In this document: piece by piece, positions 9,774-17,478 of the stretch
Layout of the letters: each line of letters starts with the position of its first letter
Position numbering within the stretch: the first letter of the stretch is position 1
Origin: a candidate division Zixibacteria bacterium SM23_73_3
GTDB lineage: Bacteria > Zixibacteria > MSB-5A5 > SM1-73
Assembly (NCBI GenBank): GCA_001304155.1
Contig: LJUX01000005.1
Span: 1-43,419 of the forward strand
Reading direction: 5' to 3'
DNA length: 43,419 bases
Notes under the pieces: model-generated
Told to the model about the DNA's origin: nothing
The model's database searches: none
What the model saw: only the letters and a program-made list of their open reading frames with translations
Position numbers and translations under genes: made by a program

Positions 9774-10232
9774 TTAGGTTTTGTTTTGAAGGGTTGAGAA
9801 TTTTTCCAATTCCGCCTCTAATTGTGCAATTCGATCCTTAAGCTGGCTTATCTCAATTTTCAGTTTACGTTCCTGCAGTGCTTTTTCAATAGAGGATTTT
9901 AGATCATTCAATTTAAAAGGTTTTACCACGTAATCACAAGCATCACTTCGCAGTGCTTCAATGGAGCTTTCGATGGTGGGATATCCGGTCATGACGATAG
10001 CCAGGGCGTGGGGAGCTATTTTTTTAATTTGCTTCAAGGTCTCAATTCCGTCGATGCCCGGCATCTTCAGATCCACTAAAACCACGTCCGCCGGGTGAAT
10101 CTGCATCAGCTCCACTGCCTTCTCTCCCGAATCGGCCAGTGACACCTCATAGCCCTGAGTGCTCAAAAACTCTAAAAGCAGCTCTCTGACAAACAGCTCA
10201 TCGTCAACCACCAAAATTCTATCAGGGGACAT
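9774..10232 (-). CDS. Stand-alone response-regulator receiver with coiled-coil tail
   Basis: About 152 residues. The receiver has D10/D11, phosphoacceptor D54 in LVDLKMPG, the Thr of IVMTGYP and Lys in VVKPFK. Instead of an output domain, the last 35 residues form a coiled coil (LKIEISQLKDRIAQLEAELEKF cut here at its ends). Such proteins act by protein-protein contact or as phosphate shuttles. The ATG at 10232 gives the usual N-terminus MSPDRILVVDDE; an upstream TTG at 10244 is less likely. The gene lies between lon and the coiled-coil gene. A natural partner would be the kinase with its own receiver at 1773-3857, but that is inference. Confidence 0.88.
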   Translation of the reverse strand: MSPDRILVVDDELFVRELLLEFLSTQGYEVSLADSGEKAVELMQIHPADVVLVDLKMPGIDGIETLKQIKKIAPHALAIVMTGYPTIESSIEALRSDACDYVVKPFKLNDLKSSIEKALQERKLKIEISQLKDRIAQLEAELEKFSTLQNKT

Positions 10233-10507
10233 AAGTTCAATCAATTTCTGTGTTTGGATTATCTATGTCTTTGCTCGGATGCCAATCCACCTTAACAGTC
10301 GGTCAAAAACTCAAAGCGTCTATTATCAATTATCGCCAACACCTCAGCTATCCTTGAATCCTTACCCTGAGAAGTTAAAAAACTAAGCAGTTAGAAATTG
10401 GCTATGCTCTTCTCTTCTTCCTTCGGGGCAAATAATCAGACCGGGTCTTAGTTCACCGTCTGAGAAAATGAAATTTCCATCCGGAGAGAGACTACCACCT
10501 TTCTTAT

Positions 10508-12973
10508 CTAACGTTTCTTAGCCACCTTCTTTTTAACTTTTTTATTTTTGCCTACCTTTCTTTTTTGGGTCTTCACCATCTTGCCTATCTCTTTTCTCAA
10601 AATCTCCTCGATACCTCTCTGTGTTTCGTCATGTTCCAAAAGAGCATGTTTGAACACTTCTTCGATCCTCTCCACGAAAATGAAATCGGTCTCTTTTTTG
10701 ATCTTTTCCGGCAGAATCAAAAGATTTTTTTCATTTCCTTTGGGTAGGATCACATGACGGATTCCCACGCGGTGTGCAGCAGACACCTTTTCCCGTATCC
10801 CCGCCACCGGAATCACCCTCCCCCTCAAAGATACTTCTCCCGACATGGCCATATCATTTCTTATGGGTTTGTCGCTCATCACCGAGGCTATGGCCAGGGA
10901 GACCGTGATGCCTGCCGAGGGCCCATCCTTTGGAATGGAACCGGAGGGAAAGTGGATGTGAATATCATAGTTAGTGAAATCATCGTAGTTTATTCCCAAT
11001 ATCTCCGCCTTGGAACGAACATAGCTATGGGCGGCTTGAATGGACTCCTTCATCACCTCGCCTAACTGCCCGGTAAAGATCACCTGCCCACTCCCTTTCA
11101 TCTTCAAGGCTTCAATCAACATCAGATCTCCCCCTGCCTCGGTCCAAGCAAGGCCGATAGCAACGCCGATCTCCGGGTTTTTGGGGACTATGTCCGGAAT
11201 GTAAACCGGTGTACCTAAATACTCCACCAGATTGTCAGTGGTGACTGTACATGGCGAAAAACTTTGCGAGGCTTTAGTCCGGGCGCATTTGCGACAGATA
11301 TTCTCCATCTCCCTTTGCAGGCTCCTTATTCCCGCCTCCACCGTGTATTGCCTTATTATTTTTTTTAAAGCTTCATCTGTGAACTGAATATCTTGCTCTG
11401 ACAGGCCATGTTTGTTAAGTAACATGGGCAGGATAAACTTCTTGGCAATCTCCAACTTCTCCTCATCTATGAATCCAGAGAATTCAATCATCTCCATCAG
11501 GTCAAAAAGACTACCCGGAATCTCATCGGGTACCAGGGCAGTGGTTACAAATATCACATCCGAAAGATCGAAAGGAACTCCCAGATAGTTATCCAGAAAA
11601 CTAAAATTCTTATCCGGGTCTAAAGCTTCAACTAACGCGGCGGCCGGATCTCCTTTGAGGTTCTCTTTTGCCATCTTGTCCACCGGCTCTATCATTATCA
11701 CAGGATTGGAGCAGTTTGCCTCTTTTATGGCACCCAGAATCTTTCCGGGAAATGCCTCGGTATAGGTTGAGCGGCTCCCCTTGATTTCAGCTTCATCCCT
11801 CACCCCGGCTACGCTTACTCTCACAAATTTTCTCCCCAGGGCTTTGGCAATTGCTTGAGCTAAGGAGGTTTTCCCTGTTCCAGCCGGACCCACAAAGCAT
11901 AAAACTATCCCTTTGAAGTCCTTTTTTAGTTTTCGAACGCTGAATAACTGCAGGATGTTCTCCTTAACCTTCCTTTGTCCGAAATGTTCGGAAGTTAAGA
12001 TTCTCTCCAATCTCTCTATATCTACTTCCCCACAACTCTCTTTTGTCCAGGGTAAAGACAGAAGCCAATCTATATGTATCCTAACCATGCCATACTCAGC
12101 AGAAGCGGTGGAGATCAATCGCAACCTCTCCACCTCCAGCAAAGCTTGCTTTTCCGCATAAGGAGGAAGAGAGGAGGCTTTGATCTTCTCCTTCAGTTCC
12201 ACAACTTCCTTTTCCTGAAGCTCGGCTTCTCCCAATTCCTCTCTTATGGTCTTTAGCTCTTCTCCTAGAATATGCTCTCTCACCTTTCTCTCCAAATCCT
12301 TACGTACATCCGATGTTAAACTTTTTGCAAGTTTAGCCTTTTTGATCTGGGCATGTAACAGCTCAATTAATCTTCCCAGCCTCTGCCCCACATTCAACTC
12401 TTCTAAAATCACCTGTTTGGTCACAAGATCGAAATGAAATGTCGAAGCTACCATATCCGCAAGCTTACCGGGAGTGTCAGCATTCATGCTAAAGATATGA
12501 TAAAGCTCTTCAGGACAAGTTGGATCAACTTTCGCCAGCTGTTTGATCAGGTTCATAATTCGATTTACCAGTTGCCTCTCTTCTTCCAGATTTCCTCTTT
12601 TCTCTTCCGCACATTCAACTTCTGCTACAAAGTAAGGTTGCATCTGCGTAAATTCTTTTAACCGGATTCTTTTCAATCCCTCCACGGTCAACTGCTTTCC
12701 CCCTTCACCCAATTCTTCAATTTTTATTATCTTTACCATCACCCCGATAGTGGACACCTGCTCTGTGGTAAGCTGGCTCATGTTGGTAGTCCGAACAAAA
12801 GTCAAGGCAATAAATTCGCCAGTCTTTCCCCGATCCTGAATCAGCCTCAGATTTCTCTCATATCCCACCTGAATGGTAGAGATGCCTAAAGGAAAAAGAA
12901 CCGTGCTCATCAAGGGGAGTACCGGCAAAACTTCCGGCATGCGTTCTTTTGATACCTTATCTTTTAGTGCCAT
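10508..12973 (-). CDS. lon: Lon protease with degenerate AAA+ motifs
   Basis: An 821-residue protein with full Lon architecture: N-terminal substrate domain (about 12-210), helical linker, AAA+ module (about 350-590) and S16 protease domain (about 600-790). The proteolytic dyad is present: S686 in PKDGPSAG and K729, 43 residues later as in E. coli S679/K722. Walker A is intact (GPAGTGKTS, K368) and the sensor 2 Arg is kept (R550). Walker B, however, reads IMIEPVDKM, so the usual D-E pair is E429-P430. The sensor 1 Asn is Leu (TTAL480), the arginine finger in LLDRME is Leu (FDLME, L492), and GHRRTY is GSRSTY. ATP may bind but hydrolysis should be crippled. A basic tail (about 797-821) is rich in lysine. 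A sigma70-like promoter lies upstream. Family assignment is certain; loss of ATPase activity is inference. Confidence 0.93.
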   Translation of the reverse strand: MALKDKVSKERMPEVLPVLPLMSTVLFPLGISTIQVGYERNLRLIQDRGKTGEFIALTFVRTTNMSQLTTEQVSTIGVMVKIIKIEELGEGGKQLTVEGLKRIRLKEFTQMQPYFVAEVECAEEKRGNLEEERQLVNRIMNLIKQLAKVDPTCPEELYHIFSMNADTPGKLADMVASTFHFDLVTKQVILEELNVGQRLGRLIELLHAQIKKAKLAKSLTSDVRKDLERKVREHILGEELKTIREELGEAELQEKEVVELKEKIKASSLPPYAEKQALLEVERLRLISTASAEYGMVRIHIDWLLSLPWTKESCGEVDIERLERILTSEHFGQRKVKENILQLFSVRKLKKDFKGIVLCFVGPAGTGKTSLAQAIAKALGRKFVRVSVAGVRDEAEIKGSRSTYTEAFPGKILGAIKEANCSNPVIMIEPVDKMAKENLKGDPAAALVEALDPDKNFSFLDNYLGVPFDLSDVIFVTTALVPDEIPGSLFDLMEMIEFSGFIDEEKLEIAKKFILPMLLNKHGLSEQDIQFTDEALKKIIRQYTVEAGIRSLQREMENICRKCARTKASQSFSPCTVTTDNLVEYLGTPVYIPDIVPKNPEIGVAIGLAWTEAGGDLMLIEALKMKGSGQVIFTGQLGEVMKESIQAAHSYVRSKAEILGINYDDFTNYDIHIHFPSGSIPKDGPSAGITVSLAIASVMSDKPIRNDMAMSGEVSLRGRVIPVAGIREKVSAAHRVGIRHVILPKGNEKNLLILPEKIKKETDFIFVERIEEVFKHALLEHDETQRGIEEILRKEIGKMVKTQKRKVGKNKKVKKKVAKKR

Positions 12974-13019
12974 ATATTTGGATATTCAAAGTCCTGTAAA
13001 AGACCAACTATCAATAAAT

Positions 13020-13049
13020 AGAATAATTGATCTTTCCATTTAGTGTCAA
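13020..13049 (-). promoter_or_regulatory. Sigma70-type promoter for lon
   Basis: On the minus strand, TTGACA (13044-13049) is followed after 18 bp by TATTCT (13020-13025), about 45 bp upstream of the lon ATG. The -35 is a perfect match and the -10 matches 4 of 6. No heat-shock operator was recognised. Confidence 0.55.
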
Positions 13050-13473
13050 GTTTTATTTTTGAAACCATTAAGAAATACAGAAATTCTGCCGGGCAAAAGT
13101 ACCCTTTGGCTTTGTGCCACCTCCTAAAAGTCCACTTGCATCTGTCTCCAACAAACTAACTTTTAATGTCTAAACTACACTTTAGAATTCATTCTAGAGA
13201 TTTAAAAGTTGCCACTACCGTTTATCCGCGAAAAGGAATTTGTTCAAAAAAGCAAGAGGCATATTTTCTTATCGGTCAGTTAAGGACAAACTTCAAACCA
13301 TCCAGACGGAGGCGGTTAAAACAGTTAACTTAATATGAAAAATTTAAAGGAATGAAAAAGAGCAGCCTTCGTTGCTAGGGACAGCTTGATTAGATCTTTA
13401 GGTGAAAAACCAAACAGAGGTGTGTCTTTAACGAAAAAATTAGGGTTTTGTTTTAATCCCTTCCCAAGAAGTA
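13050..13473. other. Intergenic stretch upstream of lon
   Basis: Above the lon promoter this stretch is AT-rich and has no convincing ORF. Near 13095-13120 the plus strand holds GTACCCTTTGGCTTTGT, which resembles part of the minus strand of the hairpin at 32115-32166 (GTACCCTTCGGCTTGGT). I see nothing else. Confidence 0.4.
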
Positions 13474-13908
13474 TTACCCTTGAGGACCATCATCCTCTGT
13501 AGGTTGAATTATGGCGTATCCCTGTTCCACTGAACTGCCTGTGGTATCAAATACTCTGATAAGATATGTTCCAGCAGAAAGATCATAGATGATGGTGGTG
13601 ACGTCAGAATAACACATACCATCGCAACTTTTTCCCTCATCTTTCTCAAAGAGATCGAATCCATATTTAGATTTCACCACATCCACCTTTATCTTGGCAC
13701 AGGTATTATAATGGGCATTAAAATGCGCCACCCGGATGGTGTCGGTGGAGGAGCTGATGTCAACCCTCTCCGTTCCTGACGGTTCCTTGCAATCGCTATG
13801 AGAGGACTCAAAACGAATGGTGGGATTACTCTGTGTTGGATTACTTTTTTTCCCACAGGCGACAAGTCCTAAAAACAGAATCAAAATCAAACCAACCTTA
13901 TATCTCAT
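13474..13908 (-). CDS. Cysteine-containing lipoprotein, copy 1 of a paralogous pair
   Basis: A 144-residue lipoprotein of unknown function. The signal peptide MRYKVGLILILFLGLVAC ends in the lipobox LVAC. The start at 13908 is chosen because AAAGGA sits 9 bp before this ATG and a strong promoter lies upstream; the longer frame to 13959 lacks a ribosome site. The mature part shares a cysteine pattern with the lipoprotein at 16726-17187: DC, then HFNAHYNTC, VDVV, GFDLFEKD, SCDGMC, TTIIYDLSAGTYLIRVFD. The layout suggests a small beta-sandwich with one or two disulphides, outside the cytoplasm. No known domain recognised. Confidence 0.8.
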   Translation of the reverse strand: MRYKVGLILILFLGLVACGKKSNPTQSNPTIRFESSHSDCKEPSGTERVDISSSTDTIRVAHFNAHYNTCAKIKVDVVKSKYGFDLFEKDEGKSCDGMCYSDVTTIIYDLSAGTYLIRVFDTTGSSVEQGYAIIQPTEDDGPQG

Positions 13909-13972
13909 CGCAACTTTTCCTTTCAGGCCAAGAGCCCATCCGGATTGGGCAAACGTCAATATATCCTATTTT

Positions 13973-14000
13973 AATATAATCCCAATTATCATTCTGTCAA
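13973..14000 (-). promoter_or_regulatory. Strong sigma70-type promoter for the 13.5-kb lipoprotein
   Basis: On the minus strand, TTGACA (13995-14000) is followed after 16 bp by TATATT (13973-13978). Transcription would begin near 13966, about 58 bp before the chosen ATG at 13908. Confidence 0.65.
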
Positions 14001-14117
14001 CAAAAAACATTTTTCCTCTTGATCTGGAATTTATATGGAATTTAAAAAGAAACATCAGAGACCATCTACTGAACCCGAAATTCTCTAAAGTCAAGCGCGA
14101 GATAATGAATAAAGGAT

Positions 14118-15545
14118 TTAATGATCTGCAAGATTGCAAGGGGGAGGGCCCGACTTGTATATATAATTGGCTAAAAAGAGTACATCAGTCATGTCTATAG
14201 TTGCATCACAGTTAACGTTCGCATTTTCCAAAGGTCGTGGTTGAGGACCGCCTTTATAAAGATAGTTAATCAAATACATGAGATCTGACACGTCAATAAT
14301 TCCGTCCCCAGTAATGTCACGGTGTTCGACCATAGGCGCCTCAGGAGCAGCCATTTGCATGTATAGGTTGACAGTGGAGCCTGATTGAATGGACCAGAAA
14401 AAAAGCACCGCAAATATTGATGCTCCCCAGAACAACAACTTAGTTCTTCGTCGGGCAACACCTTTACAAACAGCAATGACAACAAAAAACATTAAAACTA
14501 TGATAAATGGATAGAGGGGAGAACACAATCTAGATTCTATGAAGTTGCCATACCGAACTGTGCTGACATATGCAATGAATAGACTATAACATGCTACATA
14601 AATAATAGGCACAACTTGGTCTTTAATTGTTTTCTTAAACAATCTTAGCAAGAAATACATTACACTTAAAATGAGAAAGATTAACCCTGCCACCTTGCCT
14701 AAGAGAAGTATCGGGACACCTGATTGCTGACTTACCACATGACCTTGGAAGCGCAAATCGAAAGTCAGAGAATCATGATAAATTGTGCTGAAAAACAAAT
14801 TGAAACTCTGCCATAGCGTGGTTACAACTTTGTTTGCGGATGGCACAAACTTACCTTTATAATATAAACAGCCAATCAAGTACAGGGTTATGGGTGTGCA
14901 TGTGATTACACTAAAAAGGACTAAGTTCTTGATCTTATCAACGGTCAGTTTAATTCCCCTCTTAAACCCAACAACCAAAAACCCAGCTAAAAACAAAGCT
15001 ACGCCGGCGTAACGAGTAAGAAAAGCAAGTCCAACAAAGATAGCACCCCATATCAAGTATCTTTTACTCATTACATCAGTTGATTTATAAAACTTGTTTA
15101 AGGTTAGCAACGAAATGGCTGAAAGGGTAATGTATACTGTCTCTGACCAGCAGAAACTATAGACAAAAAGAAGTGGCGCGAAAAATAACATCGAAATAGA
15201 AGTCAGATGTGCGACCAATCTTCCGGCAGTGGCTTTGGCAAATAGAAACATCACTATCACCAATGCAGAATAGGAAATCACTGAAATGATCCGGGCGGAT
15301 TCTGCTCCTTCAAATCCGAAAAAAGTGATTAAGGCAATTGATATTGGATAGAGGGGAGGCCAGGTGAGCACGAATGCTTTGGTCCATTGACCTATCCTAA
15401 AAATCTGCACGATGGAGATGTAATTCACAGAATCAGGACTCAAACTAATTCCTCCCCTCGTCAAAAAGAACATGTTTACGGCAGAAAGTACTCCGTAGAT
15501 CAGGCAACACAAAAAATTCAGGTGGAGCTTTCCAAGGATTTTCAT
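14118..15545 (-). CDS. GT-C membrane glycosyltransferase with C-terminal dockerin domain
   Basis: About 475 residues. Roughly the first 390 form a polytopic membrane protein of the PMT/ArnT-like GT-C kind. After the first helix comes LSPDSVNYISI, the loop that carries the catalytic acid in this superfamily, then the WPPLYPISIAL stretch, followed by about ten more hydrophobic helices. These enzymes move sugars from polyprenyl-phosphate carriers outside the cytoplasm. The last 70 residues are a type I dockerin: Ca-loop DITGDGIIDVSD with LMYLINYLYKGG, then a second repeat NCDATIDMTD with LFLANYIYKSG. Placing a dockerin on an integral membrane enzyme is unusual. The start at 15545 is backed by GAGAGG 5 bp upstream; a GTG at 15659 in frame lacks one. 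Confidence 0.85.
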   Translation of the reverse strand: MKILGKLHLNFLCCLIYGVLSAVNMFFLTRGGISLSPDSVNYISIVQIFRIGQWTKAFVLTWPPLYPISIALITFFGFEGAESARIISVISYSALVIVMFLFAKATAGRLVAHLTSISMLFFAPLLFVYSFCWSETVYITLSAISLLTLNKFYKSTDVMSKRYLIWGAIFVGLAFLTRYAGVALFLAGFLVVGFKRGIKLTVDKIKNLVLFSVITCTPITLYLIGCLYYKGKFVPSANKVVTTLWQSFNLFFSTIYHDSLTFDLRFQGHVVSQQSGVPILLLGKVAGLIFLILSVMYFLLRLFKKTIKDQVVPIIYVACYSLFIAYVSTVRYGNFIESRLCSPLYPFIIVLMFFVVIAVCKGVARRRTKLLFWGASIFAVLFFWSIQSGSTVNLYMQMAAPEAPMVEHRDITGDGIIDVSDLMYLINYLYKGGPQPRPLENANVNCDATIDMTDVLFLANYIYKSGPPPCNLADH

Positions 15546-15718
15546 GCACGCCTCTCGATCTATTTTTTGGTCGTCTGTCAAGAAAAGCCTGCTATAAGGC
15601 TCGGCATATTGGAATTCAAATTTTTGCAGATACAGGAAATGCCGATGCCTTTCGTTCACGAGCTTCGGGAATTCCTATTCTCCAAGCATCAGAAACGTAA
15701 ATATTAACCCTCCGTGTT

Positions 15719-15749
15719 ACAATAATTGACCCTTCCAGACAATTGTCAA
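15719..15749 (-). promoter_or_regulatory. Possible promoter for the dockerin glycosyltransferase
   Basis: On the minus strand, TTGACA (15744-15749) and TATTGT (15719-15724) are 19 bp apart, which is longer than ideal. A second TTGACA lies 19 bp further upstream (about 15763-15768). If used, the leader would be about 165 nt long. Confidence 0.35.
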
Positions 15750-15769
15750 GCTAAATTTTGACTGTCAAA

Positions 15770-16356
15770 CCGAAGGACCATAATTGGTGGAAAAAGCCCC
15801 ACCGGTGATCTCATTTTCAGTATCGGCAGGAGCGCCCGATGTCCGAATCAAAAACCGAACCCCGGTTGGCTTGATAACCGCGGGAAACCAGGTAAGCTTT
15901 CAGCTGGTGGAGCCGACTGCAGGAAGACCATTATGAGAAAGGAAAGTGAGGGTTGATGCCAGGACAAAAAAGTAACCCCTGGCATTTGTCCTAACGCGCA
16001 GGCTATTACGGCGCCCCTGGACCGCCGGGTTCGTCCGGCCGAACTATGCCGTGACCCCGGTCACCAGGTTCCCTCACGGATGAACCGGGATTCAATCCCT
16101 ATGACCTCATAAATCACCCTCACCCCCGCTTCTGGTGGGATTTTCAACCTGACCCTCTCGCATTCCGCATATAGCGGAACGGAAGGGAATAAAAGGGAGG
16201 CTGAAAAGAATCATTGGTTCTACATCACTTCGAGATGTTGGATACGCCTATCGGCCCATGGCTGGCAGGCATATCCAACCTGCAGCTGACACAAGGGGAA
16301 TATAGCGTCGGGGTTTTGAGTAGCTAAAGCTTTTTGTAGCAGGAAAAAGTGAGGTA
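15770..16356. pseudogene. Decayed, GC-richer gene remnants
   Basis: No intact gene is present, but broken protein-like frames occur on the minus strand. One reads ERVRLKIPPEAGVRVIYEV through SRFIREGTW and then stops (about 16060-16160). Another reads through NPAVQGRR, NARGYFFVLAS and, after a TGA at 15900-15902, LTWFPAVIKPTGVRFLIRT to a stop near 15778. The plus strand of the same stretch is also open in places (APPVISFSVSAGAPDVRIKN). The base composition is richer in G+C than the flanking AT-rich gene. I read this as the worn remains of one or more transferred genes; no family can be named. Confidence 0.45.
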
Positions 16357-16760
16357 ATGGAGGTGGCCTTCTGCTGGGTAAGGGATATACCCGGCTTGGC
16401 AAACAGAGCGGGCCAGCCAGCCGTCGATGGCTCCGGCAATGTCTACTTGACGGGATCTAGTAATGCCAGCGGCACAGGCCCGGACTACGCTACCATAAAG
16501 TATTGTCCAAATGGAGATACTGCCTGGGTGAAGAGATACAGCGGACCTGGAAACAGCACGGATCGTGCTCACGCCGTAACTGTCGATGGTTCTGGCAATG
16601 TCTATATGACGGGATACGGTCGGTTCACCGACACAGGTCAGGAATACGTCACCATAAAGTATTATCCGAATGGCGACACCGCCTGGATGAGAAGACACAA
16701 TGGACCGTCAAACCTCGATGATTGGCTAGAAGACATAGCCGTAGACAGTGACAACCGCAG
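16357..16760 (+). pseudogene. SBBP beta-propeller repeat gene fragment
   Basis: The plus-strand frame contains two to three SBBP-type repeats: VDGSGNVYLTG, DYATIKYCPNGDTAWVKRYSG, then VDGSGNVYMTG, YVTIKYYPNGDTAWMRRHNG, then the beginning of a third (LEDIAVDS). The family is normally a long secreted protein with a signal peptide. Here there is no signal peptide, no upstream coding sequence in frame (stops lie just before 16357), and homology ends near 16750, where the frame runs into the antisense of the lipoprotein gene ending at 16726. This is an internal fragment truncated at both ends, on the opposite strand to its neighbours. Confidence 0.65.
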
Positions 16761-17187
16761 AATCCACAATGTTGCCATATATATCGAAGAGTCTGACGAC
16801 ATATTCGCCTTCAGAAACCCCTGAGATGATGGCGGTGATGTCAAAATCGCACATGCAGTAACAAGCTTCTTCACTGGTATCGCGCTCAAATAGATCGAAC
16901 CCTTCCGTAGTCTGCACCACGTCAATTGCGATCTCCGAACAGCAATTGTAAAACGCATCCTGGTGGGTCACGAAGATCGTGTCGCCATGGGCGCTGAAGA
17001 TTACCGTGTCGCCCTTGGCGGCTTCGGCCATCGTGTCGGTTGAGTCCTCTCCGCAGCTACTTTGCAAAGACTTGAACTTGAAACCTGTCGGGTCTTCACC
17101 CGAACTTGTCACCGGGTTTTTCGTCTTGCTGCACATCAAGAGAATAAGCGCAAGACCAAGGATCGCGGCAGTTCTGTATTTTTTCAT
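16726..17187 (-). CDS. Cysteine-containing lipoprotein, copy 2 of a paralogous pair
   Basis: About 153 residues, with a signal peptide ending in the lipobox LLMC. Its mature part parallels the lipoprotein at 13474-13908: SSCGEDSTD, GDTIFVTHQDAFYNCCSEI, VDVV, GFDLFERD, CYCMC, ITAIISGVSEGEYVVRLFD. GGAG touches the first ATG at 17196, which is too close, while the second ATG at 17187 has a 9-bp spacing, so 17187 is chosen. The last residues (TVYGYVF) differ from the paralogue and lie at the junction with the SBBP remnant, so the original 3' end may have been replaced. Function unknown; exported. Confidence 0.8.
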   Translation of the reverse strand: MKKYRTAAILGLALILLMCSKTKNPVTSSGEDPTGFKFKSLQSSCGEDSTDTMAEAAKGDTVIFSAHGDTIFVTHQDAFYNCCSEIAIDVVQTTEGFDLFERDTSEEACYCMCDFDITAIISGVSEGEYVVRLFDIYGNIVDSAVVTVYGYVF

Positions 17188-17478
17188 CTTTTTCATCTCC
17201 TTTCACCGGAGATTTCCTTAAAGATGGGATTCTCTTTCCCTATTTGTGCAAAAATCATGCCATATAGCGACCCTGATCGAACAGTACCTAACTCGTTCTA
17301 AATCTTGGACTTCTTCTACCCCCCTGTGTTCCCTATTTCATGATGCGTGGATTCTTGCGAGGCTGGCGGCACAAATGTGCCAACTGGTGACTCCACCTCT
17401 CACAATCCTATAGAGTTAGATGGTCTCGCCAGGAATGACGATAGGTCACAGCTCTGCGCCCAGGACCGCGCTTATAAT

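Noticed and set aside
15900-15902. Second in-frame TGA within a protein-like minus-strand stretch, as a possible selenocysteine codon
   Set aside because: No thiol motif or known selenoprotein family around it, no convincing SECIS-type hairpin at the right distance, and the surrounding frames are otherwise broken.
16085-16105. tRNA-like T-arm (GGGATTCAATCCC)
   Set aside because: No acceptor stem, anticodon arm or D arm could be built around it. The same holds for the GGTTCAACCCC-like arms near 19291.
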